This document shows, piece by piece, positions 36,366-45,155 of a stretch of 64,000 bases of DNA (its first letter is position 1; the number at the start of each line of letters is the position of its first letter). The notes beneath the pieces were generated by a model. That model worked only from the letters and a program-made list of their open reading frames with translations. It did no database searches and was not told the DNA's origin. The stretch lies in contig NZ_CYPU01000070.1 in the NCBI RefSeq assembly GCF_001458195.1, forward strand, positions 1-64,000, in the 5' to 3' direction. This DNA comes from Ruegeria atlantica (GTDB lineage Bacteria > Pseudomonadota > Alphaproteobacteria > Rhodobacterales > Rhodobacteraceae). A program made the position numbers and the translations under genes.

Positions 36366-36938
36366 ATGTTCTATAAAGACGAACGGCTAGCGCTGTTCAT
36401 CGACGGCTCGAATCTTTATGCGGCCGCAAAAGCACTGGGGTTTGACATCGACTACAAATTGCTGCGCCAGGAGTTTATGCGCCGCGGCAAGATGCTTCGG
36501 GCTTTTTACTATACGGCGCTATTGGAAAACGATGAGTATTCCCCGATCCGCCCCTTGGTTGACTGGCTGCATTACAACGGCTTCACCATGGTGACAAAAC
36601 CGGCGAAGGAATACACCGACAGCATGGGGCGTCGGAAAGTCAAAGGTAACATGGATATCGAACTGACGGTCGACGCCATGGAACTGGCACCACGTGTCGA
36701 TCATATCGTGTTGTTCTCGGGCGATGGGGATTTCCGCCCGCTGATTGCCAGCTTGCAACGTCAGGGCGTGCGCGTTTCGGTGGTTTCGACCATCCGGAGC
36801 CAGCCGCCGATGATCTCGGACGAGCTGCGCCGCCAGGCTGACAACTTCATCGAACTTGAAGACCTGCGCGACGTGATCGGGCGACCTCCGCGTGAAATGC
36901 CCATGGAGCCACGCAGCGTTGCTGCGGGTGGACAGTAA
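36366..36938 (+). CDS. NYN-domain (LabA/DUF88) putative RNase
   Basis: The 190-residue protein has a PIN-like NYN fold with four acidic clusters that could bind metal: LALFIDGSNLYAAAK, the DIELTVDAMEL segment and VLFSGDGDFRPL. Relatives include LabA of cyanobacteria and are thought to be RNA nucleases. No partner domain is fused. ATG 36366 follows GGAAGGACC and is preferred to an upstream extension. A strong terminator follows, so it is probably monocistronic. Confidence 0.88.
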   Translation: MFYKDERLALFIDGSNLYAAAKALGFDIDYKLLRQEFMRRGKMLRAFYYTALLENDEYSPIRPLVDWLHYNGFTMVTKPAKEYTDSMGRRKVKGNMDIELTVDAMELAPRVDHIVLFSGDGDFRPLIASLQRQGVRVSVVSTIRSQPPMISDELRRQADNFIELEDLRDVIGRPPREMPMEPRSVAAGGQ

Positions 36939-36974
36939 GACCCGGCCACTCACCAACCCCGGGGGAAGAAATTA

Positions 36975-37011
36975 GCGCGGTCAGGCTGTACCAACCTGGC
37001 CGCGCTTCTTT
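36975..37011 (+). terminator. Intrinsic terminator of the NYN gene
   Basis: GCGCGGTCAGG (36975-36985) pairs with CCTGGCCGCGC (36995-37005), with one G-U pair, around a nine-base loop, followed by TTCTTT. Confidence 0.85.
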
Positions 37012-37131
37012 AACTAAAAGCAGGTACTGAAACACCTGCTGGCTAGCAGTGATTCATGTCAGATCAATGACAATGTCCTGTCTGGACCATAGCCGGGAAA
37101 AGACTTACCTGTGGCCTATGGAGACCAAGAC

Positions 37132-38082
37132 ATGACCAAGCCGCCCCTTACCCTTTACCTTGCCGCACCACGCGGGTTCTGCGCCGGTGTCGACCGGGCG
37201 ATCAAGATCGTTGAAATGGCGCTGCAGAAATGGGGTGCCCCGGTCTATGTGCGGCATGAGATTGTGCACAACAAATTCGTCGTAGATGGTCTGCGCGAAA
37301 AGGGTGCGGTTTTTGTCGAAGAGCTGGACGAGTGTCCTAACGACCGACCCGTTATCTTTTCAGCGCATGGCGTACCGAAATCCGTTCCCGCGTCGGCGGC
37401 CCAGCGGGAAATGATCTACGTCGATGCCACCTGCCCGCTTGTCTCCAAGGTTCATGTCGAGGCGCAGCGCCATGCTGAAGCCGGATTGCAGATGATCATG
37501 ATCGGGCACAAGGGCCATCCGGAAACCATCGGCACCATGGGCCAATTGCCTGACGGCGAAGTGCTGCTGGTTGAAACCGTTGATGACGTGGCCTCGGTTC
37601 AGGTGCGCAATCCGGAAAAGCTGGCATTTGTCACCCAGACTACGCTTTCAGTGGATGACACCAAGGACATTATCGCGGCCCTCGAAGCCCGGTTCCCGGC
37701 CATCGTTGGCCCGCATAAAGAGGACATTTGCTACGCCACCACGAACCGGCAAGAGGCTGTTAAGGCCGTGGCTCCGAAATCGGATGCTTTGCTGGTTGTA
37801 GGCGCACCGAACTCGTCGAACTCGCGTCGGCTGGTCGAGGTTGCTGCGCGCGCCGGATGCAACTATGCGCAATTGGTGCAGCGCGCCCACGATATCGACT
37901 GGCGGGCGCTGGAAGGCATCTCAACCATCGCCATTACCGCAGGCGCGTCAGCACCCGAGGTGCTGGTGAATGAGGTGATTGACGCTTTCAACAACCACTA
38001 TGACGTAACGGTTGAACTGGTCGAAACTGCCGTCGAAAATGTCGAATTCAAAGTGCCTCGCGTCCTGAGGCAAACCGCATGA
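37132..38082 (+). CDS. ispH: 4-Hydroxy-3-methylbut-2-enyl diphosphate reductase
   Basis: IspH is the last enzyme of the MEP isoprenoid pathway and carries an Fe-S cluster. The 316-residue protein has the three cluster cysteines in [20 protein letters not shown] and [11 protein letters not shown], plus the TTLSVDDT and [11 protein letters not shown] motifs. ATG 37132 is preceded by GGAG; the in-frame GTG at 37111 is less likely. It begins a tightly packed run of five plus-strand genes ending with the TRIC channel. Confidence 0.97.
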   Translation: MTKPPLTLYLAAPRGFCAGVDRAIKIVEMALQKWGAPVYVRHEIVHNKFVVDGLREKGAVFVEELDECPNDRPVIFSAHGVPKSVPASAAQREMIYVDATCPLVSKVHVEAQRHAEAGLQMIMIGHKGHPETIGTMGQLPDGEVLLVETVDDVASVQVRNPEKLAFVTQTTLSVDDTKDIIAALEARFPAIVGPHKEDICYATTNRQEAVKAVAPKSDALLVVGAPNSSNSRRLVEVAARAGCNYAQLVQRAHDIDWRALEGISTIAITAGASAPEVLVNEVIDAFNNHYDVTVELVETAVENVEFKVPRVLRQTA

Positions 38083-38531
38083 GAGGCGTCCCCAGAGCGC
38101 CGTTGGTTCTGGCGCTGGCGGGGCTGATCCCGTTCATTTGGGGCGCGCTGACCTCCTTGAACGGCGATTTGCAGGATTGGGGCAGGCAAGAGCTTGGGTC
38201 GCGGTTCGTCGGGCCTTATATTCAACTGTTCTACGGCTCGGTGATCTTAAGTTTTATGTCCGGTGTTCTGTGGGGGTTCGCCACCAAGACCTCGGGCAGT
38301 AAGGCAGCGACATGCTATGTGCTGTCAGTCCTCCCGGCGCTTTGGGCGTTTTTCATGACCGGCGGTGGACCTGTCGAGGCGGGCATCAACCTGATGTACG
38401 GCTTCGCCGGTTTGCTGGTGTTGGATGCGATATTTGCATATTGGCGGCTGACCCCAACATGGTGGCTGAGGCTGCGCGTTCTGCTGACAGCCATCGTCCT
38501 GATATGCCTTGCCGTAGGAGTGTACCTGTGA
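38079..38531 (+). CDS. DUF3429 membrane protein
   Basis: The 150-residue protein has four or five hydrophobic helices and the pattern [14 protein letters not shown] near the N-terminus with [17 protein letters not shown] in the middle, which fits DUF3429. Function is unknown. It overlaps ispH by four bases and the methyltransferase gene by four bases, so all three are translationally coupled. Confidence 0.82.
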   Translation: MRGVPRAPLVLALAGLIPFIWGALTSLNGDLQDWGRQELGSRFVGPYIQLFYGSVILSFMSGVLWGFATKTSGSKAATCYVLSVLPALWAFFMTGGGPVEAGINLMYGFAGLLVLDAIFAYWRLTPTWWLRLRVLLTAIVLICLAVGVYL

Positions 38532-39115
38532 CCGATCGCAAGACAATTGATGCCTACACTACGCGTGTTGCCGAGTATCTGAGCGTCCCATTGCCGCCCG
38601 AACAGATCGAAGCGCGTATGGCCTTTGCCGAAGCGGTTGCGCCGGGTGGCTATGTGCTGGACCTCGGCTCGGGCCCTGGGGCGGATAGCATGTTTTTCCT
38701 GCGTGAGGCGCTGCGGGTTCGGGCATTGGATGCGACGCCGGCCTTTGTGGAACACGCCCGCGAAAATGGCGTAGATGCGCATGTCAGTACATTTGACGAT
38801 GTGACCGAAACGGCCACGTTTGACGGCATCTATGCCAGTTTTTCGCTGCTGCATGCCCCTCGCAAGGATTTCCCGCGCCATTTGGCGGCCATCCACCGGG
38901 CATTGAAGCCCGAGGGTATCTTTTTCCTTGGCCTGAAACTGGGAACCGGTGAACACCGCGACGACATTGATCGCTATTACACCTATTTCTCACAGACCGA
39001 GATCGAAGAGGCGCTAGCCGAGGCAGGGTTCACAATTGACCGGATTACAACCGGAGTGGGCAAGGGTCTGGCCGGGTCTTATGACGGCTTTATTCTGGTG
39101 ATCGCCCATGCCTGA
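38528..39115 (+). CDS. SAM-dependent methyltransferase
   Basis: A 195-residue class I methyltransferase starting at GTG 38528 ([18 protein letters not shown]). SAM-binding motif I is [12 protein letters not shown], with the acidic residue at [16 protein letters not shown] and a later [12 protein letters not shown] segment. The substrate cannot be told. Start and stop overlap both neighbours (four bases with DUF3429, eight bases with rnhA). Confidence 0.85.
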   Translation: MTDRKTIDAYTTRVAEYLSVPLPPEQIEARMAFAEAVAPGGYVLDLGSGPGADSMFFLREALRVRALDATPAFVEHARENGVDAHVSTFDDVTETATFDGIYASFSLLHAPRKDFPRHLAAIHRALKPEGIFFLGLKLGTGEHRDDIDRYYTYFSQTEIEEALAEAGFTIDRITTGVGKGLAGSYDGFILVIAHA

Positions 39116-39575
39116 GTTGTTTGCCTATACCGATGGTGCCTGTTCGGGCAATCCTGGCCCGGGGGGCTGGGGCGTGCTGATGCGCGCGATGGACGGCGAA
39201 AAAGTCATGAAAGAGCGCGAGTTGAACGGCGGCGAGGCTGAAACCACCAACAATCGCATGGAATTGCTGGCAGCGATCAGCGCGCTGGAAACGCTGGAGC
39301 GGGCCTCGAGGATCACCGTGGTAACCGACAGCGCCTATGTGAAGAATGGCGTCACCGGCTGGATTTTCGGCTGGAAGCGCAACGGCTGGAAAACCTCGAA
39401 CAAGAAGCCGGTCAAGAATGTCGATCTGTGGCAGCGACTGGACGAGGCGCAGGCGCGCCATGACGTGACCTGGGAATGGGTCAAGGGCCATGCAGGCCAT
39501 CCCGAAAACGAAAAAGCCGACGAGCTGGCCCGCGCGGGCATGGCCCCGTTCAAACCCAAAAAGGCGCAAACATGA
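39108..39575 (+). CDS. rnhA: Ribonuclease HI
   Basis: RNase HI degrades the RNA of RNA-DNA hybrids. The 155-residue protein has the catalytic residues in [18 protein letters not shown] (Asp), [13 protein letters not shown] (Glu), [10 protein letters not shown] (Asp) and [12 protein letters not shown] (Asp). Length is standard for bacterial RNase HI. It overlaps the methyltransferase gene upstream and the TRIC gene downstream. Confidence 0.97.
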   Translation: MPELFAYTDGACSGNPGPGGWGVLMRAMDGEKVMKERELNGGEAETTNNRMELLAAISALETLERASRITVVTDSAYVKNGVTGWIFGWKRNGWKTSNKKPVKNVDLWQRLDEAQARHDVTWEWVKGHAGHPENEKADELARAGMAPFKPKKAQT

Positions 39576-40195
39576 GCGGTCTGGCACTGCTCGACTATGC
39601 CTCAGTTCTGGTTTTTGCCCTGACGGGTGCATTGGTGGCTAGCCGGGCACAGCTGGATTTGGTGGGTTTTGCCTTTATGGCCTGCCTGACTGCTGTGGGC
39701 GGCGGAACCGTCCGCGACCTGCTGTTGGACCGGCACCCGGTGTTCTGGGTCGGTCAACCGGACTATATCCTGATCGCCACAGCGGCAGCTGTGGTGGTGT
39801 TTTTCACCGCCCATTTGGTGGAAAGCCGATACAACTTGCTGGTCTGGCTGGACAGTTTCGCTCTGTCGATTGCCGCGGCAGCAGGTGCTGGCGCAGCCTT
39901 GTCGCTGAACCAATCCGGTGTCATCGTTGTGCTGATGGGCGTCACAACGGGCTGCCTTGGCGGCTTAATGCGGGACGTGGTCTGCAACGAAGTGCCACTG
40001 GTTCTGAAACAGGGTGAGCTCTACGTCTCTTGCGCGTTTGCCGGGGCTTTTGCCGCTGTGATTGCGACCCGACTTGGTTTCGACGAGCTGGCCACACTGG
40101 CCGCATGTGCGTTGATCTGCTGGGCATTGCGGGCGGGATCATTGGTGTTTGGCTGGCGGCTTCCGGTTTACAAGGCGCGCCCGCCGCGGCAATAA
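39572..40195 (+). CDS. TRIC-type (UPF0126/YadS) cation channel protein
   Basis: The 207-residue protein has seven predicted helices and two related halves. Each half carries a TRIC motif: [20 protein letters not shown] in the first and [21 protein letters not shown], here cut to [16 protein letters not shown], in the second. Bacterial homologues form trimeric K+-permeable channels. It overlaps the rnhA stop by four bases (ATGA). Confidence 0.9.
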   Translation: MSGLALLDYASVLVFALTGALVASRAQLDLVGFAFMACLTAVGGGTVRDLLLDRHPVFWVGQPDYILIATAAAVVVFFTAHLVESRYNLLVWLDSFALSIAAAAGAGAALSLNQSGVIVVLMGVTTGCLGGLMRDVVCNEVPLVLKQGELYVSCAFAGAFAAVIATRLGFDELATLAACALICWALRAGSLVFGWRLPVYKARPPRQ

Positions 40196-40249
40196 ATGGG
40201 TGCAAAATGTTCGATCTGCATTTCCTGTGGCACAGAAGTGAGAACTGAA

Positions 40250-40852
40250 ATGAAATTCACTTTCCTCATTTTTGTCGCCTCACTGCCTCTTCTGGGTGCG
40301 TGTGCAGAGCGATACGACGCGGTCAGCTTCGTTGTACAGGGCGACGAAATCGTTGCTTCGGGGGCTATTGATCACACGACACTCAGCGCTTTTGAAGAAA
40401 TCACTGCGGCCAATCCCGAGATCAAGACACTTGTACTGCAGAACATCGAAGGCTCGGTCGATGATGATGCAAATGTCGTTTTCAGCCGCGTTGTTCGGGA
40501 CGAAGGGTTCGATACTGTGGTGCCCTCAAACGGCTTGGTCGCCTCTGGTGGCACCGATCTGTTCCTGGCAGGCAATCGTCGCACTCTGGAACCTGGCGCA
40601 TGTGTCGGGGTTCATAGCTGGGGCGGCGGCGGATATGTGGCTGCCAACCTGCCCGAAAACCACCCCGAGCACGATCGCTATCTCGACTATTTCAATGATA
40701 TTGGTGTCGACCCGGCCTTTTATTGGTTCACGCTTGATGCAGCGTCCGAGGACGAAATGCACTGGATGTCAGCAGAGGAAGCCAATCGCTTCAATATGGC
40801 GACGCGCAATTCCAAATCGTTGGGATCAACAGTGATTTGCGACGAGCGGTAG
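40250..40852 (+). CDS. Lipoprotein with ClpP/crotonase-like fold (COG3904 type)
   Basis: The 200-residue protein has a lipobox LLGAC (Cys18). The segment LVASGGTDLFLAGNRR followed by GACVGVHSWGGGG resembles the active-site region of ClpP-fold serine proteases, with Ser99 and His122 in the positions of the catalytic Ser and His. Similar periplasmic proteins are grouped in COG3904. An envelope protease role is inferred; the acid residue of a triad is not identified. ATG 40250 is the start that gives the signal peptide. Confidence 0.72.
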   Translation: MKFTFLIFVASLPLLGACAERYDAVSFVVQGDEIVASGAIDHTTLSAFEEITAANPEIKTLVLQNIEGSVDDDANVVFSRVVRDEGFDTVVPSNGLVASGGTDLFLAGNRRTLEPGACVGVHSWGGGGYVAANLPENHPEHDRYLDYFNDIGVDPAFYWFTLDAASEDEMHWMSAEEANRFNMATRNSKSLGSTVICDER

Positions 40853-40858
40853 CCACGC

Positions 40859-41095
40859 TCAACGTCGTAGATAGGTCTGCCAGATCCAGATCACCAGCAG
40901 AGCCCCCAGAACGGCACCCACAAAACCGGACAACCATCCTGCCACGGTGATCAAGGCCCGCAACAGAAATCCGCCAACCAGTGCACCAACGATGCCAATC
41001 AACATGGTTGTGGGGATGTTGGCCTCGATCCGCATTAAACGGGTGGCCAGGAACCCTGCGGCGGCTCCGATAACAATCAGGGCGATGACAGGCAT
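40859..41095 (-). CDS. GlsB/YeaQ/YmgE family membrane protein
   Basis: This 78-residue protein has three short hydrophobic segments with glycine-rich turns (IVIGAAAGFLATRLM, MLIGIVGALVGGFLL and WLSGFVGAVLGALLVIWIW), the pattern of transglycosylase-associated stress proteins (GlsB/YeaQ). The precise function is unknown; relatives are stress-induced. It begins one base after a similar small gene, and the pair is probably one transcript. Confidence 0.85.
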   Translation of the reverse strand: MPVIALIVIGAAAGFLATRLMRIEANIPTTMLIGIVGALVGGFLLRALITVAGWLSGFVGAVLGALLVIWIWQTYLRR

Positions 41096-41096
41096 G

Positions 41097-41345
41097 TCAC
41101 TTCCTCCAATGGGTCGGCACGATGATCAGCGCGCCGACGGATGACACAATAGCGTTCAATCCCGGGGACCCAAAAGCAAGGTTAAACCCGAACATCCTGC
41201 CAAACATGATCTGAGCAAAGAAAAACAGAAAGGCACCGCCGATACAAATGATGATAGATTGCAGATAGCCGTTTCGGGTAAACCCGGTTTTTTCCGCGAG
41301 GCTTCCAACGACGGCTGCGATCAACACCGTCCCCATCAAAGTCAT
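41097..41345 (-). CDS. Small GlsB-like membrane protein
   Basis: About 82 residues with two or three hydrophobic segments (LMGTVLIAAVVGSLAEKTG and LQSIIICIGGAFLFFFAQIM). It resembles the GlsB/YeaQ family more weakly than its neighbour. ATG 41345 is used; a TTG at 41351 in frame has AAGGA nine bases before it and may be the real start. It lies between fmt and the GlsB gene, all on the minus strand. Confidence 0.65.
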   Translation of the reverse strand: MTLMGTVLIAAVVGSLAEKTGFTRNGYLQSIIICIGGAFLFFFAQIMFGRMFGFNLAFGSPGLNAIVSSVGALIIVPTHWRK

Positions 41346-41365
41346 GTACAAGTCTGTTATTCCTT

Positions 41366-42271
41366 CTAAATCCGGCTTCCCTTGGCCACAGGCCAGCCCC
41401 GCAGAAAGGTTTCCTTATACTGTGCGCCTTTGCCCGCCCGTTGCAGGCGCAACAGATCAACGGCACCCTCGCCGCAAGCTATTGTCAAGGCATCGTCCAG
41501 AGCTTCGCCGGGTACGCCCTGCCCCTCGGCCAGACGCGACGCCAGTAGTTTCACGCGGTCTCCGTCAATCTCGGTCCAGGCACCCGGGAACGGGGACAGA
41601 CCGCGGATCTGCCGATCGACCTCGGCTGCGGGCCGGGACCAGTCAATCCGTGCCTCTGATTTGTCGATCTTAGCGGCATAGGTCACACCGACCTCGGGCT
41701 GCGGCTCGGGCGTCAGATCCGGCAGGTCATGCAAAGCCTCAACGATCAGTTTGGAGCCCATTATCGACAGCCGGTCATGCAACTGGTCGGTGGTTTCCTC
41801 GATCCCGATATCAGTTGCTTCGCGCATAAGAACCGGGCCTGTGTCCAACCCGGCCTCCATCTGCATGATGCAGATACCGGTTTGCGCATCGCCGGACATG
41901 ATGGCGCGATGGATCGGGGCCGCCCCGCGCCAGCGCGGCAACAGGCTGGCATGGATATTCAGACATCCCTGGGCAGGCGCGTCCAGAATGTGCTGCGGTA
42001 GGATCAGGCCATAAGCGACCACCACAGCCACATCTGCGTTCAGTGCAGCAAAGGCATCCTGTTCATCTGACGATTTCAGAGACACCGGATGGCGGACAGT
42101 CAGGCCTAACGCTTCGGCCCGTGCGTGAACCGGTGTCGGTCTGTCCTTTTTGCCCCGACCAGCCGGGCGCGGGGGCTGGCAATACACGGCGACGATATCA
42201 TGCCCAGCTTCGACCAGCGCATCCAGAACCGGAACCGAAAAGTCGGGCGTACCCATGAATACAATGCGCAT
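41366..42271 (-). CDS. fmt: Methionyl-tRNA formyltransferase
   Basis: Fmt formylates initiator Met-tRNA. The 301-residue protein has the N10-formyl-tetrahydrofolate domain with [15 protein letters not shown], the catalytic segment [20 protein letters not shown], and a C-terminal tRNA-binding barrel. It is the third gene of def - def-like - fmt, with two bases between it and the def-like gene. Confidence 0.97.
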   Translation of the reverse strand: MRIVFMGTPDFSVPVLDALVEAGHDIVAVYCQPPRPAGRGKKDRPTPVHARAEALGLTVRHPVSLKSSDEQDAFAALNADVAVVVAYGLILPQHILDAPAQGCLNIHASLLPRWRGAAPIHRAIMSGDAQTGICIMQMEAGLDTGPVLMREATDIGIEETTDQLHDRLSIMGSKLIVEALHDLPDLTPEPQPEVGVTYAAKIDKSEARIDWSRPAAEVDRQIRGLSPFPGAWTEIDGDRVKLLASRLAEGQGVPGEALDDALTIACGEGAVDLLRLQRAGKGAQYKETFLRGWPVAKGSRI

Positions 42272-42273
42272 CT

Positions 42274-42768
42274 CTACCCCAGCTTTTTGGCTTTGCGCAG
42301 CAGCATGTCCCGTTTGACCTTGCTGAGCCGGTCGAAATACATCTTCCCGTTCAGATGGTCGATCTGGTGCTGTACGCTTGTGGCCTCGATCCCGACAAAG
42401 TCGCGGCGATCCACCATCCCCTGCTCATTCAGAAACTTGACCGTCACCGCGCGTGGGCGCTTCACCTTGGCCGAAACACCAGGCAGGTTCGGGCTCGCCT
42501 CATCATGTTCGCGCAATTCGATTGAGCTGTGCAGGATTTCAGGGTTGGCCAGACGCACAGCCTTACCCCGTTTGGTCGAGCCGTCCACCACAGCCAGCCG
42601 CAACATGACGCCGATCTGCGGCGCGGCAAGGCCAACACCGGGCATCGCTTCCATCGTGTCGATCATGTCGTCCCAGATGGCACGGATTTCATCGGTAATC
42701 TCGGCGACGTCCTCCGCCTTGGTGCGCAGGCGTTTATCGGGCCATGGCAGGCAGGTGCGAGCGGTCAT
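42274..42768 (-). CDS. Deformylase-like protein lacking catalytic residues
   Basis: The 164-residue protein is a paralogue of the adjacent deformylase. Motif I ([10 protein letters not shown]) is intact, but motif II, EGCLS in active enzymes, reads EASPN, so the metal-binding Cys is replaced (Ser92 in alignment). Motif III HEIDH reads HQIDH, so the catalytic Glu is Gln135. The two metal His residues (134, 138) remain. A canonical deformylase reaction is therefore unlikely. Conservation of the fold and of coupling (four-base overlap with def, two bases to fmt) argues for a retained function, perhaps nascent-chain binding, which is inference. Confidence 0.85.
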   Translation of the reverse strand: MTARTCLPWPDKRLRTKAEDVAEITDEIRAIWDDMIDTMEAMPGVGLAAPQIGVMLRLAVVDGSTKRGKAVRLANPEILHSSIELREHDEASPNLPGVSAKVKRPRAVTVKFLNEQGMVDRRDFVGIEATSVQHQIDHLNGKMYFDRLSKVKRDMLLRKAKKLG

Positions 42769-43283
42769 GCGCGGGCTTGCTCGCGCTTTAGTTTCTGCAT
42801 CTTTCGCGTGATCATCTGCCGTTTCAGCGGCTTGAGATAGTCGATGAACAGCTTGCCGTTCAAATGGTCGATCTCATGCTGAACACAGGTCGCCCACAGG
42901 CCGTCGAATGTTTCCTGTTGCAAGTTGCCATCCTGGTCGATCCACGTGACATCAACCACTTTGGGGCGCGTGACTTCGGCGAATTGCTCGGGGATCGACA
43001 GGCAGCCTTCCTCGTAGACATTGGTCTCATCGGACGAGGCGATGACCTCGGGGTTGAACATGATCAGCGGACGCGGGGCTTCGCCCTCTTCCTTAATGCA
43101 GTCCAACACGATCAACCGATCCAGCACGCCGATCTGAGGCGCGGCCAGACCAACGCCAGGCGCGTCATACATCGTCTCCAGCATGTCGTCGGCCAGCTTG
43201 CGCAGCTCGTCGCTGATATCTGCCACGGGCGCGCAGACCTTTTTCAGGCGGGGGTCGGGATGGATCAGGATATTACGTTTCAT
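42765..43283 (-). CDS. def: Peptide deformylase
   Basis: Def removes the formyl group from the N-terminal Met of new proteins. The 172-residue protein has all three motifs: [20 protein letters not shown] (metal Cys94) and QHEIDHLNGK (His136, Glu137, His140). It heads the operon with its degenerate paralogue and fmt. Confidence 0.97.
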   Translation of the reverse strand: MKRNILIHPDPRLKKVCAPVADISDELRKLADDMLETMYDAPGVGLAAPQIGVLDRLIVLDCIKEEGEAPRPLIMFNPEVIASSDETNVYEEGCLSIPEQFAEVTRPKVVDVTWIDQDGNLQQETFDGLWATCVQHEIDHLNGKLFIDYLKPLKRQMITRKMQKLKREQARA

Positions 43284-43377
43284 GGGGTTGATTTAGGCCA
43301 TCCCGCACTGCACCGCAACGCCCCCCTTGCACCCGCTGGAATTGTAGCTAGCTTTCGTCCGGACAGATGGAGCAGAC

Positions 43378-44550
43378 ATGACTTTCAACGACCTGATCGA
43401 CCGCCGGGGAACCAACAGTTCAAAATGGGATAAGATGGATCAAATCTACGGTGTGCCCCCGCAGGACGGGTTGGCCATGTGGACGGCAGACTCCGATTAC
43501 CCAACAGCGCCTTGCGTGATTGATGCGGTTCGAAAAGCGGCAGACCATGGGGTCTTTGGGTATTCGTGGATTCACCCGGAATATCTGGCATCGATTCAGT
43601 GGTGGATGAAGAACCGCCATAGCTGGGACATCGACACCGATTGGGTGCTGACTTCACAGGGGTTAGGCAATGCGATCGCCCTGTCTTTGGATGTCTGGAG
43701 CGAACCCGGCGACGGCGTCGTAATCTTCAGCCCCGTCTACCATGAGTTTGCCCACAAGGTGAACAAATCGGGACGTCGCGTTGTCGAGTGCCCGCTAGTT
43801 CGCCAAGGCGAAACCTATGGCCTGGATCTGGACGACGCTCAGTCGCGCCTGGACGGGTCGGAAAAGCTGTTGCTGTGGTGCTCGCCGCAAAACCCCTCGG
43901 GCCGGGTGTGGACACCGGATGAATTGCGTGCCGTGGCCGCATTCGCCGAACGTAATGGGTTGATTTTGGTCTCGGATGAGATCCACCACGATCTGGTTTA
44001 TCCTGGCAATACGTTCGTGCCGATGGATTTGGCTGCGCCGGATGCGCGGCCGTGGACCGTGACCCTGACTGCGGCGTCCAAGACATTTAACATCGCCGGT
44101 CAACGCACCGGTAACATGATCATTCCGGACCCCAAACTGCGCGCGGCCATGCGGCACCGCATTCAGACGCTGGACTATGACCCCAGCGCGTTGGGCGTGA
44201 CGATGATAACTGCCGCCTATTCGCCCGAGGGTGCGGCATGGGTTGACGAACAGGTCGCGCATCTGGCGGGCAACTGCCAGGTCTTTGACGCAGCAATCGC
44301 CGAGATCCCTGGTCTGTGGTCCATGCCATTGCAGGCTACTTATCTGGCTTGGATAGAATTCTCAGGAACCGGCATGACCCATGAAGAGTTTGTCCGCCGC
44401 CTGCGCGAAGATGCCAAAATCGCAACGTCCTCAGGCCCCGGTTTCGGCGCAGGTGGTGAGACCTTCGAACGGTTTAACTTGGCCACTCAGCGTGCACGGG
44501 TCGAAGAGGCATGCGCCCGGCTAAAGCATGCATTTGCTGATTTGCAGTAA
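43378..44550 (+). CDS. PatB/MalY-family PLP-dependent C-S lyase
   Basis: The 390-residue fold-type I PLP enzyme has the PLP lysine in LTAASKTFNIAGQRTGN, the NPSGRVWT segment and DEIHHDLVY, all typical of MalY/PatB cystathionine beta-lyases and related aminotransferases. The N-terminus, with RRGTNSSKWDKM and MWTADSDYPTAP, also fits that family. The likely reaction is cleavage of cystathionine or cysteine conjugates. It is divergent from def. Confidence 0.88.
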   Translation: MTFNDLIDRRGTNSSKWDKMDQIYGVPPQDGLAMWTADSDYPTAPCVIDAVRKAADHGVFGYSWIHPEYLASIQWWMKNRHSWDIDTDWVLTSQGLGNAIALSLDVWSEPGDGVVIFSPVYHEFAHKVNKSGRRVVECPLVRQGETYGLDLDDAQSRLDGSEKLLLWCSPQNPSGRVWTPDELRAVAAFAERNGLILVSDEIHHDLVYPGNTFVPMDLAAPDARPWTVTLTAASKTFNIAGQRTGNMIIPDPKLRAAMRHRIQTLDYDPSALGVTMITAAYSPEGAAWVDEQVAHLAGNCQVFDAAIAEIPGLWSMPLQATYLAWIEFSGTGMTHEEFVRRLREDAKIATSSGPGFGAGGETFERFNLATQRARVEEACARLKHAFADLQ

Positions 44551-44558
44551 ACGAGGCA

Positions 44559-44579
44559 GCCAACGGCGATGTCGTTGGC
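44559..44579. terminator. Hairpin between converging genes
   Basis: GCCAACG (44559-44565) and CGTTGGC (44573-44579) form a stem that can extend inward by two pairs. It lies eight bases after the patB stop and seven before the end of the opposing gene. No T tract is visible, so activity as a terminator is uncertain. Confidence 0.5.
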
Positions 44580-44586
44580 CCTGTCC

Positions 44587-44940
44587 TCAATCCTTGTGCC
44601 CAAGTAACGCAATCGGCGCGTCCGGCGCGCGGTAGAAATCCAGCGGAGCCTTGTCGGCTGCGGCCGTGCTGCGCTTGAACTCGTACCGCATTTCGCCTGC
44701 TTCATCCTCATCCGCGATGATTAGGCATTGGTACAAGTGACTGACACCATCATAGATATCCACAAGCCCGCGCAGTTGAGGCGTGGTTTCGGCTTCAACT
44801 GTAAATCCGCCTTTCCACAATCGAAGAATCTTGTAGGTATTGTCGCCAATTTCGACACGAAGGCGGCTGATCTTTTTCAATCCTGCGATTCGCGCCGCAT
44901 CCAATTCGGCAGTAATTTCCTTTGAAACATAAGTACTCAT
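44587..44940 (-). CDS. Conserved hypothetical protein, possibly PilZ-like
   Basis: The 117-residue protein starts at ATG 44940 after GGGGGAGATA, a strong ribosome site. It is predicted to be beta-rich, with SRLRVEIGDNTYKILRLWKG, then TTPQLRGLVDIYDGVSHLY and MRYEFKRST. The layout is reminiscent of a small PilZ-type barrel, but the RxxxR and D/NxSxxG motifs are not convincingly present. I cannot assign a role. It is divergent from the glutathionyl-hydroquinone reductase gene. Confidence 0.65.
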   Translation of the reverse strand: MSTYVSKEITAELDAARIAGLKKISRLRVEIGDNTYKILRLWKGGFTVEAETTPQLRGLVDIYDGVSHLYQCLIIADEDEAGEMRYEFKRSTAAADKAPLDFYRAPDAPIALLGHKD

Positions 44941-45050
44941 AAAAATATCTCCCCCGGCAGTGTATTCTATTGTGAGGCGCAAATTGTAAAAATCCAGTGA
45001 ACCTGATCACAGTCAGCGCCGGGATTTCAATTTGTTGCACAGAAATCCCA

Positions 45051-45080
45051 ATCCTTCCTGTGCGTATGCGCAGGAAGGAT
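45051..45080. promoter_or_regulatory. Strong hairpin upstream of the hydroquinone reductase gene
   Basis: ATCCTTCCTG (45051-45060) and CAGGAAGGAT (45071-45080) are perfect inverse copies; the ten bases between can also pair with G-U pairs. No T tract follows on either side (two T residues at most). It lies 75 bases before the start codon, so it may be an operator or an RNA leader structure. Confidence 0.6.
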
Positions 45081-45155
45081 GCGCGCGCCCTCGCATAGGA
45101 ACGCCCCATGTACCCGCCTATGTTTGGCGCAGACGCTTTTCGGAGGGCATGAGCA

